The notes beneath the pieces are model-generated. The model was not told where the DNA came from and did no database searches. It saw only the letters and a list, made by a program, of their open reading frames with translations. Both the position numbers and the translations under genes were made by a program. From NCBI GenBank assembly GCA_964653595.1, contig CAZZHH010000001.1, forward strand, positions 1 through 64,000: a stretch of 64,000 bases of DNA, read 5' to 3'. Shown piece by piece: positions 25,248 to 34,646 of the stretch (position 1 is the stretch's first letter; each line of letters starts with the position of its first letter). The DNA is from JBAXTE01 sp964653595 (GTDB taxonomy: Bacteria > Bacteroidota > Bacteroidia > Bacteroidales > WCHB1-69).

Positions 25248-25847
25248 TTAAATCACTCCTTTATCTATTAAATTAATAATCATCTCGATGGTAGCATCAT
25301 CCCCTTCTTTTTCGTATCTTTCTTTTAAGCTCAGACCAAAAAAAGAGGACATAGAGTTCCAAAAGATAGCTCGAAATGTACCTCTTGACAATTTGATGAT
25401 TTCGTAGGATGATTTCCCTGTTTCTCTATCAATCAGTTTGATGAGTAGCTTTCCCTGAGATCGAGTCATACTCCGAATATCTGCTTCAAATTGAGCTTTT
25501 AAATCTTCTTCAGCACGTTTATTGATTTTATCACGTTCACGTTCCGAAGTTGCTGCCTGAGCCATTTGATCGAAATATTTCATTTTTGCAGCAGCAAGTT
25601 TGGCGTATGGATAGACTTTTTTAACGTTGTTGATTAATCTTTTGGCATTTTGTTCATCTTTTGCCGATTTATAGGGGCGAAATGTAAAAACCACCACCTC
25701 TGGCAAAGTATAAAACGGAAGTGTATCGCCTTCAACAATACGAGCAGGCACCACCGACTCGCCAGTAACTTGACCAAATAGCGGACTAGCAGATAGAAAA
25801 ATAAATCCCAAAAGAAGATGCTGAATTTTATGAAAAATCACACTCAT
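25248..25847 (-). CDS. DUF4294 exported protein
   Basis: 199 residues from the ATG at 25847, which gives a clean signal peptide (MSVIFHKIQHLLLGFIFLSA...FGQ). A longer frame opens at 25919 but would bury this signal. The mature protein is mostly helical and charged (YKSAKDEQNAKRLINNVKKV; TSERERDKINKRAEEDLKAQ) and ends in a conserved block (GKSSYEIIKLSRGTFRAIFW). DUF4294 is a Bacteroidota family of unknown function. It lies between clpX and the dehydrogenase in one directional run. Confidence 0.75.
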   Translation of the reverse strand: MSVIFHKIQHLLLGFIFLSASPLFGQVTGESVVPARIVEGDTLPFYTLPEVVVFTFRPYKSAKDEQNAKRLINNVKKVYPYAKLAAAKMKYFDQMAQAATSERERDKINKRAEEDLKAQFEADIRSMTRSQGKLLIKLIDRETGKSSYEIIKLSRGTFRAIFWNSMSSFFGLSLKERYEKEGDDATIEMIINLIDKGVI

Positions 25848-25938
25848 ATTGGTTAATTGCAAATTCATCCAACCACAATTAGTTTCTGATTCAAATATTT
25901 GATTCTTCATAAGAGACACTTTTAAATATATACATCCA

Positions 25939-27195
25939 TCAATCTAACATATTTCCTGCCATTTCAGAAACGAAGGATTTATCAAATTGTTGCTGAGCAT
26001 AATCATAGGAAATTTCTAACGATTTAATATTTTTAGAAGGCATTTCGAACATCGCATCTGTCATGATGTTTTCGATGATAGTTCTTAAGCCCCTTGCACC
26101 CAATCGAAGCTCTATTGCTTTTTGTACTACAAAGTCCAAAGCTTGTTCAGAAAATGTAAGTTCAATATGATCGATATGAAACAATCGGACATATTGCTTT
26201 ACAATAGCATTTTTGGGTTCTAACAATATTCTACGCAAAGCAGTAGCATCCAGAGGACTTAGCTGGGTAACAACCGGGAATCGTCCACATAATTCAGGAA
26301 TAAGTCCAAAGCTTTTAAGATCTTGAGAAGTGATATATTTAAGCAAATTAGCTTTATCTATCACTTTCGTTTTTTTGTTATAACCGATTACATTTGTATT
26401 TAATCTAGCTGCAATTTTTCGTTCAATACCATCAAAAGCACCTCCAGCAAGGAACAAAATATTTTTAGTATCTACCTCTACAAATTTTTGTTCAGGGTGT
26501 TTTCTACCACCTTGGGGTGGTACATTCACTTTTGAACCTTCTAGAAGTTTTAACAATGCTTGCTGTACCCCTTCTCCAGAAACATCTCTTGTAATAGATG
26601 GGTTATCGCTTTTTCGAGCCACTTTATCAATTTCATCAATAAAAACGATCCCCATTTGGGCACGTTCCACATTATAATCGGCAGCTTGCAGCAATCGAGT
26701 TAAAATACTTTCAACATCTTCGCCAACATAGCCAGCTTCGGTAAAAACAGTGGCATCTGCAATGCAAAATGGAACGTCTAACATTTTTGCAATAGTTCGA
26801 GCCATTAGGGTTTTTCCAGTACCAGTTTCCCCCACAACAATTATATTTGATTTCTCGATTTCCACTGCTTTATCTGCAGAAGAATCCACTTTCGGATTGT
26901 GTAAAAGTCGTTTGTAATGATTATAGACTGCAACAGCCAATACTCTTTTCGCATCATCTTGACCAATAACATATTGATCGAGGAAAGCTTTTATTTCGAT
27001 TGGTTTTTTTAAATTTAACTTTTCTGGTTTGTGAAAAGACTTGGATTGATCGAATTTGGCATTTTCATTCAGAATCTTACCAGCTTGTGTGATACAATCT
27101 TCGCAAATTAGAGCACCATCGCCATTAAACATAATTTTGTCAACAGAAGGACTCGTGCCACAGAAAGAACAATTTTGAGACTTTTGTTTAGCCAT
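25939..27195 (-). CDS. clpX: ClpX, ATP-dependent unfoldase of ClpXP
   Basis: 418 residues from the ATG at 27195, giving MAKQKSQNCSFCG; an upstream in-frame ATG at 27210 adds five residues. The N-terminal zinc-binding domain has CSFC and CEDC pairs. The AAA+ module has Walker A GETGTGKT, Walker B IVFIDEIDK, the pore loop (GYVGED) and sensor 2 (GARGLR). It recognises tagged substrates and threads them into ClpP. It lies 82 bases after clpP in the order tig-clpP-clpX. Confidence 0.96.
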   Translation of the reverse strand: MAKQKSQNCSFCGTSPSVDKIMFNGDGALICEDCITQAGKILNENAKFDQSKSFHKPEKLNLKKPIEIKAFLDQYVIGQDDAKRVLAVAVYNHYKRLLHNPKVDSSADKAVEIEKSNIIVVGETGTGKTLMARTIAKMLDVPFCIADATVFTEAGYVGEDVESILTRLLQAADYNVERAQMGIVFIDEIDKVARKSDNPSITRDVSGEGVQQALLKLLEGSKVNVPPQGGRKHPEQKFVEVDTKNILFLAGGAFDGIERKIAARLNTNVIGYNKKTKVIDKANLLKYITSQDLKSFGLIPELCGRFPVVTQLSPLDATALRRILLEPKNAIVKQYVRLFHIDHIELTFSEQALDFVVQKAIELRLGARGLRTIIENIMTDAMFEMPSKNIKSLEISYDYAQQQFDKSFVSEMAGNMLD

Positions 27196-27277
27196 TTTAT
27201 ATATATTCAATATTTAACAACAAACCGGAAAGAGTTTTATACCCAATCCGGTGTTGAATTATTTTAGGTTTAATAAA

Positions 27278-27952
27278 CTATTTTGCAGCACGAATCAACA
27301 CTTCGTCAATCATACCATAATCCTTTGCTTCTTGAGCTGTCATCCAATAATCACGATCGCCATCACTCCAAATTTTCTCATACGTTTGTTTGGTATGTGT
27401 AGCAATAATTTCATAAAGCTCTTTCTTCAGTTTTTGAATTTCTCGAGCAGTGATTTCAATATCCGTAGCTTGACCTTCAGCACCACCCATTGGTTGATGA
27501 ATCATCACCCTAGAATGTGGAAGAGCAGTACGTTTTCCTTCGGCACCTGCGCACAACAAAACAGCACCCATAGAGGCAGCCATTCCAGTACAAATTGTGG
27601 CAATATCAGGAGTGATGTACTGCATGGTATCGTAAATACCTAGACCTGCACTCACAGATCCACCGGGAGAATTCAAATAAATCTGAATGTCTTTTTTTGC
27701 ATCTACCGATTCTAAAAAGAGCAATTGTGCTTGGATAATATTTGCAACATCGTCGTAAATAGGAACGCCTAAAAAGATTATTCTATCCATCATCAATCGA
27801 GAAAAAACATCCATCGTTGCAATGTTCAACTGTCGTTCTTCGATAATGGTAGGAGAGATATAACTATTAGCTATGGATGTAAATCTATCCAATTTCAAAC
27901 TACTAATCCCTTGGTGTTTGAGCGCATAATTGCGAAATTCATCGTGTTTCAT
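27278..27952 (-). CDS. clpP: ClpP protease subunit
   Basis: 224 residues. The serine protease triad is present: Ser127 in GMAASMGA, His152 in MIHQPMGG and Asp201 in GDRDYWMT. It forms the tetradecameric chamber that degrades substrates supplied by ClpX. The gene starts 5 bases after the trigger factor stop. There is a longer than usual N-terminal propeptide region (~30 residues before SYISPTIIEERQ), normally removed by autoprocessing. Confidence 0.97.
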   Translation of the reverse strand: MKHDEFRNYALKHQGISSLKLDRFTSIANSYISPTIIEERQLNIATMDVFSRLMMDRIIFLGVPIYDDVANIIQAQLLFLESVDAKKDIQIYLNSPGGSVSAGLGIYDTMQYITPDIATICTGMAASMGAVLLCAGAEGKRTALPHSRVMIHQPMGGAEGQATDIEITAREIQKLKKELYEIIATHTKQTYEKIWSDGDRDYWMTAQEAKDYGMIDEVLIRAAK

Positions 27953-27957
27953 AAACC

Positions 27958-29298
27958 TTATTTTTTGCTAACCATTTCCATAAACTGTTCAGAAGTAACT
28001 GATTTTTGTGTTACAGGCAAAACTCCACGAAGCGCTTCTTCAATTTTTTTATCAAAAAGTTGATCATAGATATTTTTAACATCTTTTTCTTGTTTCATCG
28101 ATGATTCTGCAAGGGTGCTCAAGCGTTCTTCTAAATCTTCATCCGTACTATTTTTGAAATAGTTATTTCTAAAAAAATCCATGATAAAATCTTTGATATC
28201 TTGACGCGACACATTGATGCCGTTATCTTGAACCAATTTATTTTCGATAAGTTGCCATTTGATAGAATCTAACGATTTTTCGTATTCTGCATCTACTATT
28301 TCGGCAGTAGTCTCTTTGTTACTTTGGATCAACCATTTTTTCATAAAATCGTGAGGAACATCTACTTCTACATTATTTACCAACTCAGTAATAGCATCGT
28401 TCATAAACTTTTGGCGAGTGGATTCTGCAAATTGACTGCTTAATTGTGTTTTCACTTTTGCAATAAAATCTGCTTCCGATGCGAAATTCTCACCAGGGAA
28501 AATCTTAGCATAAAGCTCTTCATTAATTTCCGAAGGAGTAATTCTAGAAATGCGAGTAATTTCAAAATTGATGTTAGTATCCGCATCTGCAACTTCTTCT
28601 TCTTTGATTTTTAAAGTTTTGGCTATGTCGCTATTTTTTTTATCGAACGCTTTTTTAAGATCTAGGGTTAACGAATCCCCTGCTTTTTTGCCTATAAATT
28701 CTTTTTTAATCTTTTTGTTTTCAATTGCTTGAAGGAAAATTGTAGACTCGAAAGCTTCTACTTCGGGAGTAGATACTCGAGTAATGTTACCATACATCAA
28801 ATCTTCATCCGCAACTTCTGTTGGTTCAGACAAAGTGCCATATTGGCGAGTTAAATAGCTTATTTCGTTGTTTACTTGTTCGTCTGTAGGCTCTACAAGA
28901 AACTCGGTAATTTCATTAAATTTGGTTTTAGACCAATCGATAACCGGCTGTAATCCAATTTCAAAGAAGAACATAAAATTATTATTTTCAACCTCAAAAT
29001 CAGAGGTAGATTTCTCGTGATTTAAAATTGGTTCTCCTAAATAGGAAATTTTATTGTCGGTTAAATATTTATGTAATTCGTCAACGATGATTTTATTTAC
29101 CACATCTGCTTTGATAGCAGCACCATGCATCTTTTTTACAACTCCAATTGGAACCATTCCTTGACGAAACCCTGGAACGGATGCTTTATGGCGAAAATCT
29201 TTAATAGCTTTATCAACTCCGGGTGCATAATCTGCTGGTTCTATTTCGATGATTAATCCCAATTGATTTGCTCCTAATTGTTCTGTTTTAGTGTTCAT
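27958..29298 (-). CDS. tig: Trigger factor
   Basis: 446 residues. The N-terminal ribosome-binding domain holds the FRQGMVP loop, the variant of the GFRxGxxP signature. The PPIase-like middle domain (~150-250) is divergent, with no clear FKBP active-site pattern, as is common in Bacteroidota. The C-terminal helical chaperone domain follows. It binds nascent chains at the ribosome exit. It is the first gene of the tig-clpP-clpX run, preceded by a full -33/-7 promoter at 29472-29502 with a ~170-base leader. Confidence 0.92.
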   Translation of the reverse strand: MNTKTEQLGANQLGLIIEIEPADYAPGVDKAIKDFRHKASVPGFRQGMVPIGVVKKMHGAAIKADVVNKIIVDELHKYLTDNKISYLGEPILNHEKSTSDFEVENNNFMFFFEIGLQPVIDWSKTKFNEITEFLVEPTDEQVNNEISYLTRQYGTLSEPTEVADEDLMYGNITRVSTPEVEAFESTIFLQAIENKKIKKEFIGKKAGDSLTLDLKKAFDKKNSDIAKTLKIKEEEVADADTNINFEITRISRITPSEINEELYAKIFPGENFASEADFIAKVKTQLSSQFAESTRQKFMNDAITELVNNVEVDVPHDFMKKWLIQSNKETTAEIVDAEYEKSLDSIKWQLIENKLVQDNGINVSRQDIKDFIMDFFRNNYFKNSTDEDLEERLSTLAESSMKQEKDVKNIYDQLFDKKIEEALRGVLPVTQKSVTSEQFMEMVSKK

Positions 29299-29471
29299 TA
29301 TTAAACCGTATTATATTAAATTATTAAACATTAGCAATCCATTATATAATTGTCTTACAATCAAAAAGAATAAATTTCGACACATATAAGGTCGCTTTAG
29401 TCGCACCTACACTTGTTTGATTTCGACAAAAATCATTACATTTTCCTTTATATTTTAAGTAAAAATGAGTG

Positions 29472-29502
29472 CAAATATACATCTTTTAGATGGAACAACA
29501 AA
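29472..29502 (-). promoter_or_regulatory. Promoter of tig-clpP-clpX
   Basis: On the minus strand TTTG (29502-29499), 19 bases, then TATATTTG (29479-29472): a full match to the Bacteroidota housekeeping promoter. Confidence 0.8.
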
Positions 29503-29608
29503 GAAACATCTTGAAAATTATCGGAAGCCCAATATCGTAAAAAAAATATTTTTCTTTGGTAGTTATAATTGAAATGAATCGAATTTTATTCGATTTTCTA
29601 AAAAAAAC

Positions 29609-29616
29609 ATACCTTT
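29609..29616 (+). promoter_or_regulatory. -7 box TACCTTTG of the MATE gene
   Basis: TACCTTTG ends 21 bases before the ATG at 29638, supporting that start over an in-frame shadow beginning upstream. Confidence 0.65.
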
Positions 29617-29637
29617 GCGGTCAAAAAGCTAAAAGAG

Positions 29638-31002
29638 ATGAGAGATCTAACAAAGGGACACGAAGGAAAATTGATTTTCTATTTTTCTTTACCTATGATT
29701 TTTGGCAATTTTTTTCAGATTTTCAACACATTAGTAGATTCTATTATTGTAGGTAATTACATCGGAAAAAGTGCCTTAGCAGCTATAGGCAGTGCATTTC
29801 CGGTTATCTTTGCATTAATCTCTTTGGTGATTGGTATTTCGGCAGGTATTTCTATTGTTATATCCCAATATTATGGTGCCAAAGACATCGACAAAGTAAA
29901 AAAATCTATCGACACCGCATTTATCTTTTTATTTGGAGCTTCTGCTTTTATAGGCGTTGTGGGAATCATCTTTGCGCCTCACATATTTTCTTTATTGAAG
30001 TTGAGCGAAGAGGCCATGAACGAAGCAGTTATCTACATTAGAATATACCTATCAGGAATTATTTTCATGGCCGGTTTTAATGGAGCGATGGGTATTTTGA
30101 GAGGATTGGGAGATTCAAAAACACCACTCTATTTTCTAATTATCACCTCTATCACCAACATTACATTGGAGTTAATACTGATAGTTTGGTTAAAAATGGG
30201 CATTGAGGGAGCTGCATATGCAACTATTGGATCACAAATTATTGGCTTCACAATCAGCATCCTATACCTAAATCGCTCACATGCTATCGTACGTTTACGA
30301 TTTTTCAAGATGGTATTTGATCGTCAAATTTTTAAATTAAGTCTCAAAATTGGCTTACCATCGGGAATGCAACAAGTATTTGTAGCTTTGGGAATGGTAG
30401 CTTTAATTAGAATTGTAAATGAATTTGGCACCAACGCCATGGCCGCTTATACAATTGCTGGGAGAATAGATTCTTTTGCTTCGTTGCCAGCGATGAACTT
30501 TTCAATGGCACTTGCCTCCTTTGTCGGGCAAAACATCGGTGCCGGTTTTTTTAATCGTGTAAAAAAGGGATTAAGGTATACCATCATGATGAGTGGTGGT
30601 GTTGCCATATTTGTCTCTGTTGCTATTGGAATATTTGCCGATCCTCTGATGAGACTCTTTACGAATGATCAAAATGTAATTGATATTGGGTCACACTATC
30701 TTTGGATTGTATGTTCTTTTTATCTGCTTTTCACCCTCATGTTTATTTATGCTGGTGTTCTCAGAGGTGCTGGCGACACCCTTATCCCAATGTTTATCAC
30801 CCTTTTTTCTCTTTGGATTATTCGCATCCCTCTGGCCATTTTCTTGTCTTCGAAGTATGGTATTGCAGGAGTATGGTGGGCTATTCCTATTGCTTGGGCA
30901 CTTGGATTAATAGCTTCTTTCTTTTATTACAAAACGGGGAAATGGAAAACAAAAAGAGTAATTAAAACAATCCCCATCAATGCCGATTCTGAATATATAT
31001 AG
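29638..31002 (+). CDS. MATE family multidrug/Na+ efflux pump
   Basis: 454 residues with 12 predicted membrane segments in two homologous halves. Family features are PMIFGNFFQIFNTLVDSIIVGN near the N-terminus, GAMGILRGLGDSKTPLYF in the first half and YAGVLRGAGDTLIPMFI in the second. MATE pumps expel cationic drugs or metabolites in exchange for Na+ or H+. The specificity cannot be read. It is likely a single-gene unit; the acyl-CoA synthetase that follows has its own -7 box. Confidence 0.92.
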   Translation: MRDLTKGHEGKLIFYFSLPMIFGNFFQIFNTLVDSIIVGNYIGKSALAAIGSAFPVIFALISLVIGISAGISIVISQYYGAKDIDKVKKSIDTAFIFLFGASAFIGVVGIIFAPHIFSLLKLSEEAMNEAVIYIRIYLSGIIFMAGFNGAMGILRGLGDSKTPLYFLIITSITNITLELILIVWLKMGIEGAAYATIGSQIIGFTISILYLNRSHAIVRLRFFKMVFDRQIFKLSLKIGLPSGMQQVFVALGMVALIRIVNEFGTNAMAAYTIAGRIDSFASLPAMNFSMALASFVGQNIGAGFFNRVKKGLRYTIMMSGGVAIFVSVAIGIFADPLMRLFTNDQNVIDIGSHYLWIVCSFYLLFTLMFIYAGVLRGAGDTLIPMFITLFSLWIIRIPLAIFLSSKYGIAGVWWAIPIAWALGLIASFFYYKTGKWKTKRVIKTIPINADSEYI

Positions 31003-31119
31003 GTATTAAAATCACCAATTTAGCACAATAATCTTTTATCTTTTTTATTAAAAAAGCTTAATTCCACCCCAGATTTCGTCGTTTTTGCCGAAAAAAAATC
31101 TCACACGAGATAATATTAG

Positions 31120-31127
31120 TAATTTTG
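31120..31127 (+). promoter_or_regulatory. -7 box TAATTTTG of the first acyl-CoA synthetase
   Basis: TAATTTTG, 20 bases upstream of the ATG at 31147. Confidence 0.55.
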
Positions 31128-31146
31128 CAAACAAATAATATTACGA

Positions 31147-32760
31147 ATGTTTGAAGAATACAAAAAAACGTTACCTGAAATTTTTTTTCAAAGCATAAAA
31201 AAGTTCGAATCCAATCTCTGCCTCTCCTTTGTGGATGGCTCTCCATATACATACGCTGATTTTGGCTCACACGTTTTACACACGGCCAATTTGCTTAAAG
31301 CGCATGGAATAAAAAAAGGAGATAAAGTTGCCATTTTAAGTCAAAACATGCCCAATTGGGGAGTTTCCTATTTTGCTATTACCATTTGTGGGGCTGTTAC
31401 AGTGCCTATTATGCCCGATTGTTCGGAATTAGAAATATCAAATATCATCGAACATTCTGAATCTAAACTAATTTTTGTTTCCGAAAAAATTCTTTCGAAA
31501 CTGGAAGCTTCCATCTCTATTTCTGACTTCAAGGTAATTATTATAGACAAGCTAAATAAGATCGAAAATTCAAACTGCAATTATTCTGAACAAGATTTTA
31601 ATCAAGTTACACCCGATGATATTGCAACTATTGTATACACTTCAGGCACTACTGGCAAATCGAAGGGAGTTGTGTTAACTCATGGTAATATTTGTTCCCA
31701 ATTAAAAATGATTGTTACATTGCATCCAATGTATCCCCACGATATATATTTATCCTTTTTACCACTACCTCATTTGTACGAATGTAGTTTGGGATTACTC
31801 ACAAATATTATGGTTGGTTCCTCTACTTATTATTTAGAAAAAGCTCCAACTCCTGCAGTGCTTCTGCCAGCATTAAAAAAGATCAGACCTACTACCGTAT
31901 TATCCGTTCCATTGGTTATTGAAAAGATTTTCAAGAACTCTATATATCCAAAACTCACCGCGACTCCTCTATTACGTTTTTTGTATAAAATTTCTTTTTT
32001 CAGAAAGAAGATGCATCAAAAAGCCGCTAAGGAGTTAATGAAAGTATTTGGAGGCCGATTAACTTTTTTTGGTGTAGGAGGTGCGAAATTGAGCAAACAC
32101 GTAGATCAATTTTTGATTGAAGGGAAACATTTTCCGCTAGCCATTGGTTATGGAATGACGGAGACTGCGCCAATGATAGCAGGAACGAATCCATCGATGG
32201 TACAATTGCAATCTACCGGACCCTCCGTTCAAGGGGTTGAAATTAAAATCCACAATCCAAATAAAATCAATGGAGAAGGTGAAATATGGGCAAAAGGGCC
32301 TAATGTGATGCAGGGATATTATAAAGACGAAGTTGCCACAAATGAAGTTTTGTCAGATGGCTGGTATAAAACTGGCGATATTGGGTGTATGGACAAAAAA
32401 GGGTATTTATATATCAAGAGTCGAATAAAAAATGTAATCATTGGCTCAAGCGGCGAAAACATCTATCCAGAAGACATCGAATCTGTAATCAACTCCCATA
32501 AATTAGTTCTGGAATCCATTGTTCTCGAACAAAAAGGGAAACTGGTAGCCATGGTTCAGCTTAACATGGAAGAATTTGAGAAATTTTATCACGATTGGAA
32601 AGTTGAATTTACGGACAAAAAAGATAGATTAATGCATGAGTTAAAAGAATATGCAAACTCTAAAGTAAATAAAATTTCCAAACTTTCTGTTGTAATACCT
32701 ATTGATGATAATTTTGAGCGCACATCTACTCAAAAAATCAAAAGATTTAAATATGTCTAG
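31147..32760 (+). CDS. AMP-forming long-chain acyl-CoA synthetase, paralogue 1
   Basis: 537 residues of the ANL superfamily. P-loop TSGTTGKSKG, YGMTETAP, GWYKTGDIG and the hinge/C-domain block (KNVIIGSSGENIYPEDIE) are intact, and the catalytic lysine is in QKIKRFKY near the C-terminus. It activates a carboxylic acid to an acyl-adenylate and then to the CoA thioester; the long-chain fatty acid role is inferred from FadD-like order. The gene immediately downstream is a paralogue with roughly 60-65% identity by eye. Confidence 0.9.
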   Translation: MFEEYKKTLPEIFFQSIKKFESNLCLSFVDGSPYTYADFGSHVLHTANLLKAHGIKKGDKVAILSQNMPNWGVSYFAITICGAVTVPIMPDCSELEISNIIEHSESKLIFVSEKILSKLEASISISDFKVIIIDKLNKIENSNCNYSEQDFNQVTPDDIATIVYTSGTTGKSKGVVLTHGNICSQLKMIVTLHPMYPHDIYLSFLPLPHLYECSLGLLTNIMVGSSTYYLEKAPTPAVLLPALKKIRPTTVLSVPLVIEKIFKNSIYPKLTATPLLRFLYKISFFRKKMHQKAAKELMKVFGGRLTFFGVGGAKLSKHVDQFLIEGKHFPLAIGYGMTETAPMIAGTNPSMVQLQSTGPSVQGVEIKIHNPNKINGEGEIWAKGPNVMQGYYKDEVATNEVLSDGWYKTGDIGCMDKKGYLYIKSRIKNVIIGSSGENIYPEDIESVINSHKLVLESIVLEQKGKLVAMVQLNMEEFEKFYHDWKVEFTDKKDRLMHELKEYANSKVNKISKLSVVIPIDDNFERTSTQKIKRFKYV

Positions 32761-32856
32761 CACATTCGTTAGCATCTCAATCGTTAAAAAAACTTAATGA
32801 ACAACCTTTTCTTCAAAAATATTTCATTTATCTAAATAGTAAATTAGGAATCAGAC

Positions 32857-32864
32857 TAATTTTG
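32857..32864 (+). promoter_or_regulatory. -7 box TAATTTTG of the second acyl-CoA synthetase
   Basis: Same octamer as upstream of paralogue 1, 25 bases before the GTG start, so each copy has its own promoter. Confidence 0.55.
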
Positions 32865-32889
32865 CACTCAATACATAAATCGAGTACTT

Positions 32890-34506
32890 GTGGAAAAAAC
32901 ATTTAATACATTACAAGAGATGCTTATTCAAAGTGTTGAGAAGCATTCAGAAAGAAATTGTTTATCGTATGTAGACGAAACACCCTTAACCTATGCAGAT
33001 TTTGGCAGAGAAGTGTTTAAACTCAGTCACTCCCTTTTAGAATTGGGACTCGTGAAAGGAGATAAAATTGCCATATTAAGTCATAATATGCCCAACTGGG
33101 GAGTAGTTTACTTTGCCGCTATTAACATCGGTTGTGTTACGGTACCTCTGATGCCTGATTTTTCAGAAACAGAAATAGAAAACATACTACAACATTCGGA
33201 AAGTAAAGTAATATTTGTATCAGATAGGTTGAATTCAAAACTTAACGATTGTTCCTTTTCAGACTCCATTTACAAAGTTAACATTGACCAACTAGATATA
33301 TTTACATCTCGTTTTTCAACCACTATCACCCCCGATAAAATAGCTGTTGAACCTTCAGATTTAGCCACCATTGTATACACATCAGGTACAACTGGCAAAT
33401 CAAAAGGGGTTATGTTGACTCACCATAATTTAGTAGAAGAGATCATTATGGTTTCTTACCTTCAACCAGTAAACCAATTCGATATTTACTTATCAATATT
33501 GCCCTTATCTCACACCTATGAATGCAGTTTGGGATTATTGACTAATATTATGACCGGTTCTTCCACCTTTTATTTGCACAAACCCCCTACTCCATCGGTT
33601 CTTCTTCCTGCACTAAAAAAGATAAGACCAACCATGATTCTATCTGTACCATTAATCATCGAAAAAATATATAAAAACACTATTCTTCCAAAGTTAACGG
33701 CCACTCCAGTTTTGCGTTTTATGTATAAGATTCCATTTTTCAGAAAAATAATGCATCGCAAAGCATGCAAAGAGTTGCTAAATGTATTTGGTGGCAATCT
33801 TCATTTTTTTGGAATTGGAGGAGCTAAACTAAGTACTCACGTTGAAAAGTTTTTAATTGAAGGCAAATATTTTCCATATGCTATTGGGTATGGACTTACG
33901 GAAACAGCACCCTTGGCAGCAGGTGTTAACCCTTCGATGGTTAAACTTGGGAGCACTGGACCAGCTTTAAAAGGCATAGATATTAAAATTCACAATCCTA
34001 AACCTACCACTGGTGAAGGTGAAATTTGGATTAAAGGGCCTAACGTGATGGCAGGTTATTATAAAGAAGAAGAACTCACTAAAACTGTATTTGAGGATGG
34101 CTGGTTTAAAACAGGCGACTTAGGAGTAAAAAACTCTAATGGATACCTTGAAATTAAAGGTCGACTTAAAAATGTGATCATTGGAGCGAGTGGCGAAAAC
34201 ATTTACCCAGAAGACATTGAATCTGTGATAAATTCTCATAAATTAGTAAATGAATCTATCGTGATTGAAGAAAAAGGGAAACTAGTTGCAATGGTTCAAA
34301 TTAACAAAGAAGAACTTGAAAAATTTTACAATCATTGGAAAGAGGAGTTGAGTGTAAAAACAGATAAAATGTTGATTGAGTTAAAGGATTATGTGAACTC
34401 AAAGGTAAATAAATTTTCAAAATTGCACTCTGTAGTGAGTGTAAAAGATGATTTAGAAAGAACCGCTACTCAAAAAGTGAAACGATTTAAATATACGAAG
34501 GAGTAG
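32890..34506 (+). CDS. AMP-forming long-chain acyl-CoA synthetase, paralogue 2
   Basis: 538 residues with a GTG start (32890), set by the -7 box 25 bases upstream and by alignment with paralogue 1. All ANL motifs are intact: TSGTTGKSKG, YGLTETAP, GWFKTGDLG, KNVIIGASGENIYPEDIE and the terminal lysine in QKVKRFKY. It aligns end to end with the upstream gene (for example ALKKIRPT and NSHKLV are shared), so the pair is a tandem duplication that has since diverged. Substitutions lie throughout, which may indicate different acyl preference. Confidence 0.9.
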   Translation: MEKTFNTLQEMLIQSVEKHSERNCLSYVDETPLTYADFGREVFKLSHSLLELGLVKGDKIAILSHNMPNWGVVYFAAINIGCVTVPLMPDFSETEIENILQHSESKVIFVSDRLNSKLNDCSFSDSIYKVNIDQLDIFTSRFSTTITPDKIAVEPSDLATIVYTSGTTGKSKGVMLTHHNLVEEIIMVSYLQPVNQFDIYLSILPLSHTYECSLGLLTNIMTGSSTFYLHKPPTPSVLLPALKKIRPTMILSVPLIIEKIYKNTILPKLTATPVLRFMYKIPFFRKIMHRKACKELLNVFGGNLHFFGIGGAKLSTHVEKFLIEGKYFPYAIGYGLTETAPLAAGVNPSMVKLGSTGPALKGIDIKIHNPKPTTGEGEIWIKGPNVMAGYYKEEELTKTVFEDGWFKTGDLGVKNSNGYLEIKGRLKNVIIGASGENIYPEDIESVINSHKLVNESIVIEEKGKLVAMVQINKEELEKFYNHWKEELSVKTDKMLIELKDYVNSKVNKFSKLHSVVSVKDDLERTATQKVKRFKYTKE

Positions 34507-34565
34507 AAAGTCTGTAAAGTCGAAAGGGCGCAACCGAGAATTTTGGTGTTGCTGATTTAGATATT

Positions 34566-34597
34566 AAAAAAAGAGGTTGAATTTCAACCTCTTTTTT
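34566..34597. terminator. Bidirectional terminator
   Basis: gaggttga (34573-34580) pairs with tcaacctc (34584-34591), extended by flanking A and T runs on both sides. It separates the plus-strand acyl-CoA synthetase from the convergent glyA. Confidence 0.9.
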
Positions 34598-34646
34598 AGT
34601 ATCCATCTATTTTGACTTTCAACTTTATTGACTTTTAACTTTTTGC

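Larger units (their letters stand above)
29299..29637. other. Divergent intergenic region tig / MATE
   Basis: 339 AT-rich bases with no coding frame of its own. It carries the tig promoter on the minus strand (29472-29502) and the MATE -7 box on the plus strand (29609-29616). A short inverted repeat aatcgaattttattcgatt lies at 29577-29595. Confidence 0.6.

Noticed and set aside
29556..29756. 66-codon open frame overlapping the MATE start
   Set aside because: Out of frame with MATE, crosses the -7 box, no domain.
31036..31051. AT-only palindrome ctttttt-att-aaaaaag after MATE as a terminator
   Set aside because: The stem is almost only A-T pairs and would be weak; not enough to call a terminator.
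31147..34506. Assembly duplication of one acyl-CoA synthetase gene
   Set aside because: The copies differ at many positions across their whole length and have different start codons, so they are real paralogues.
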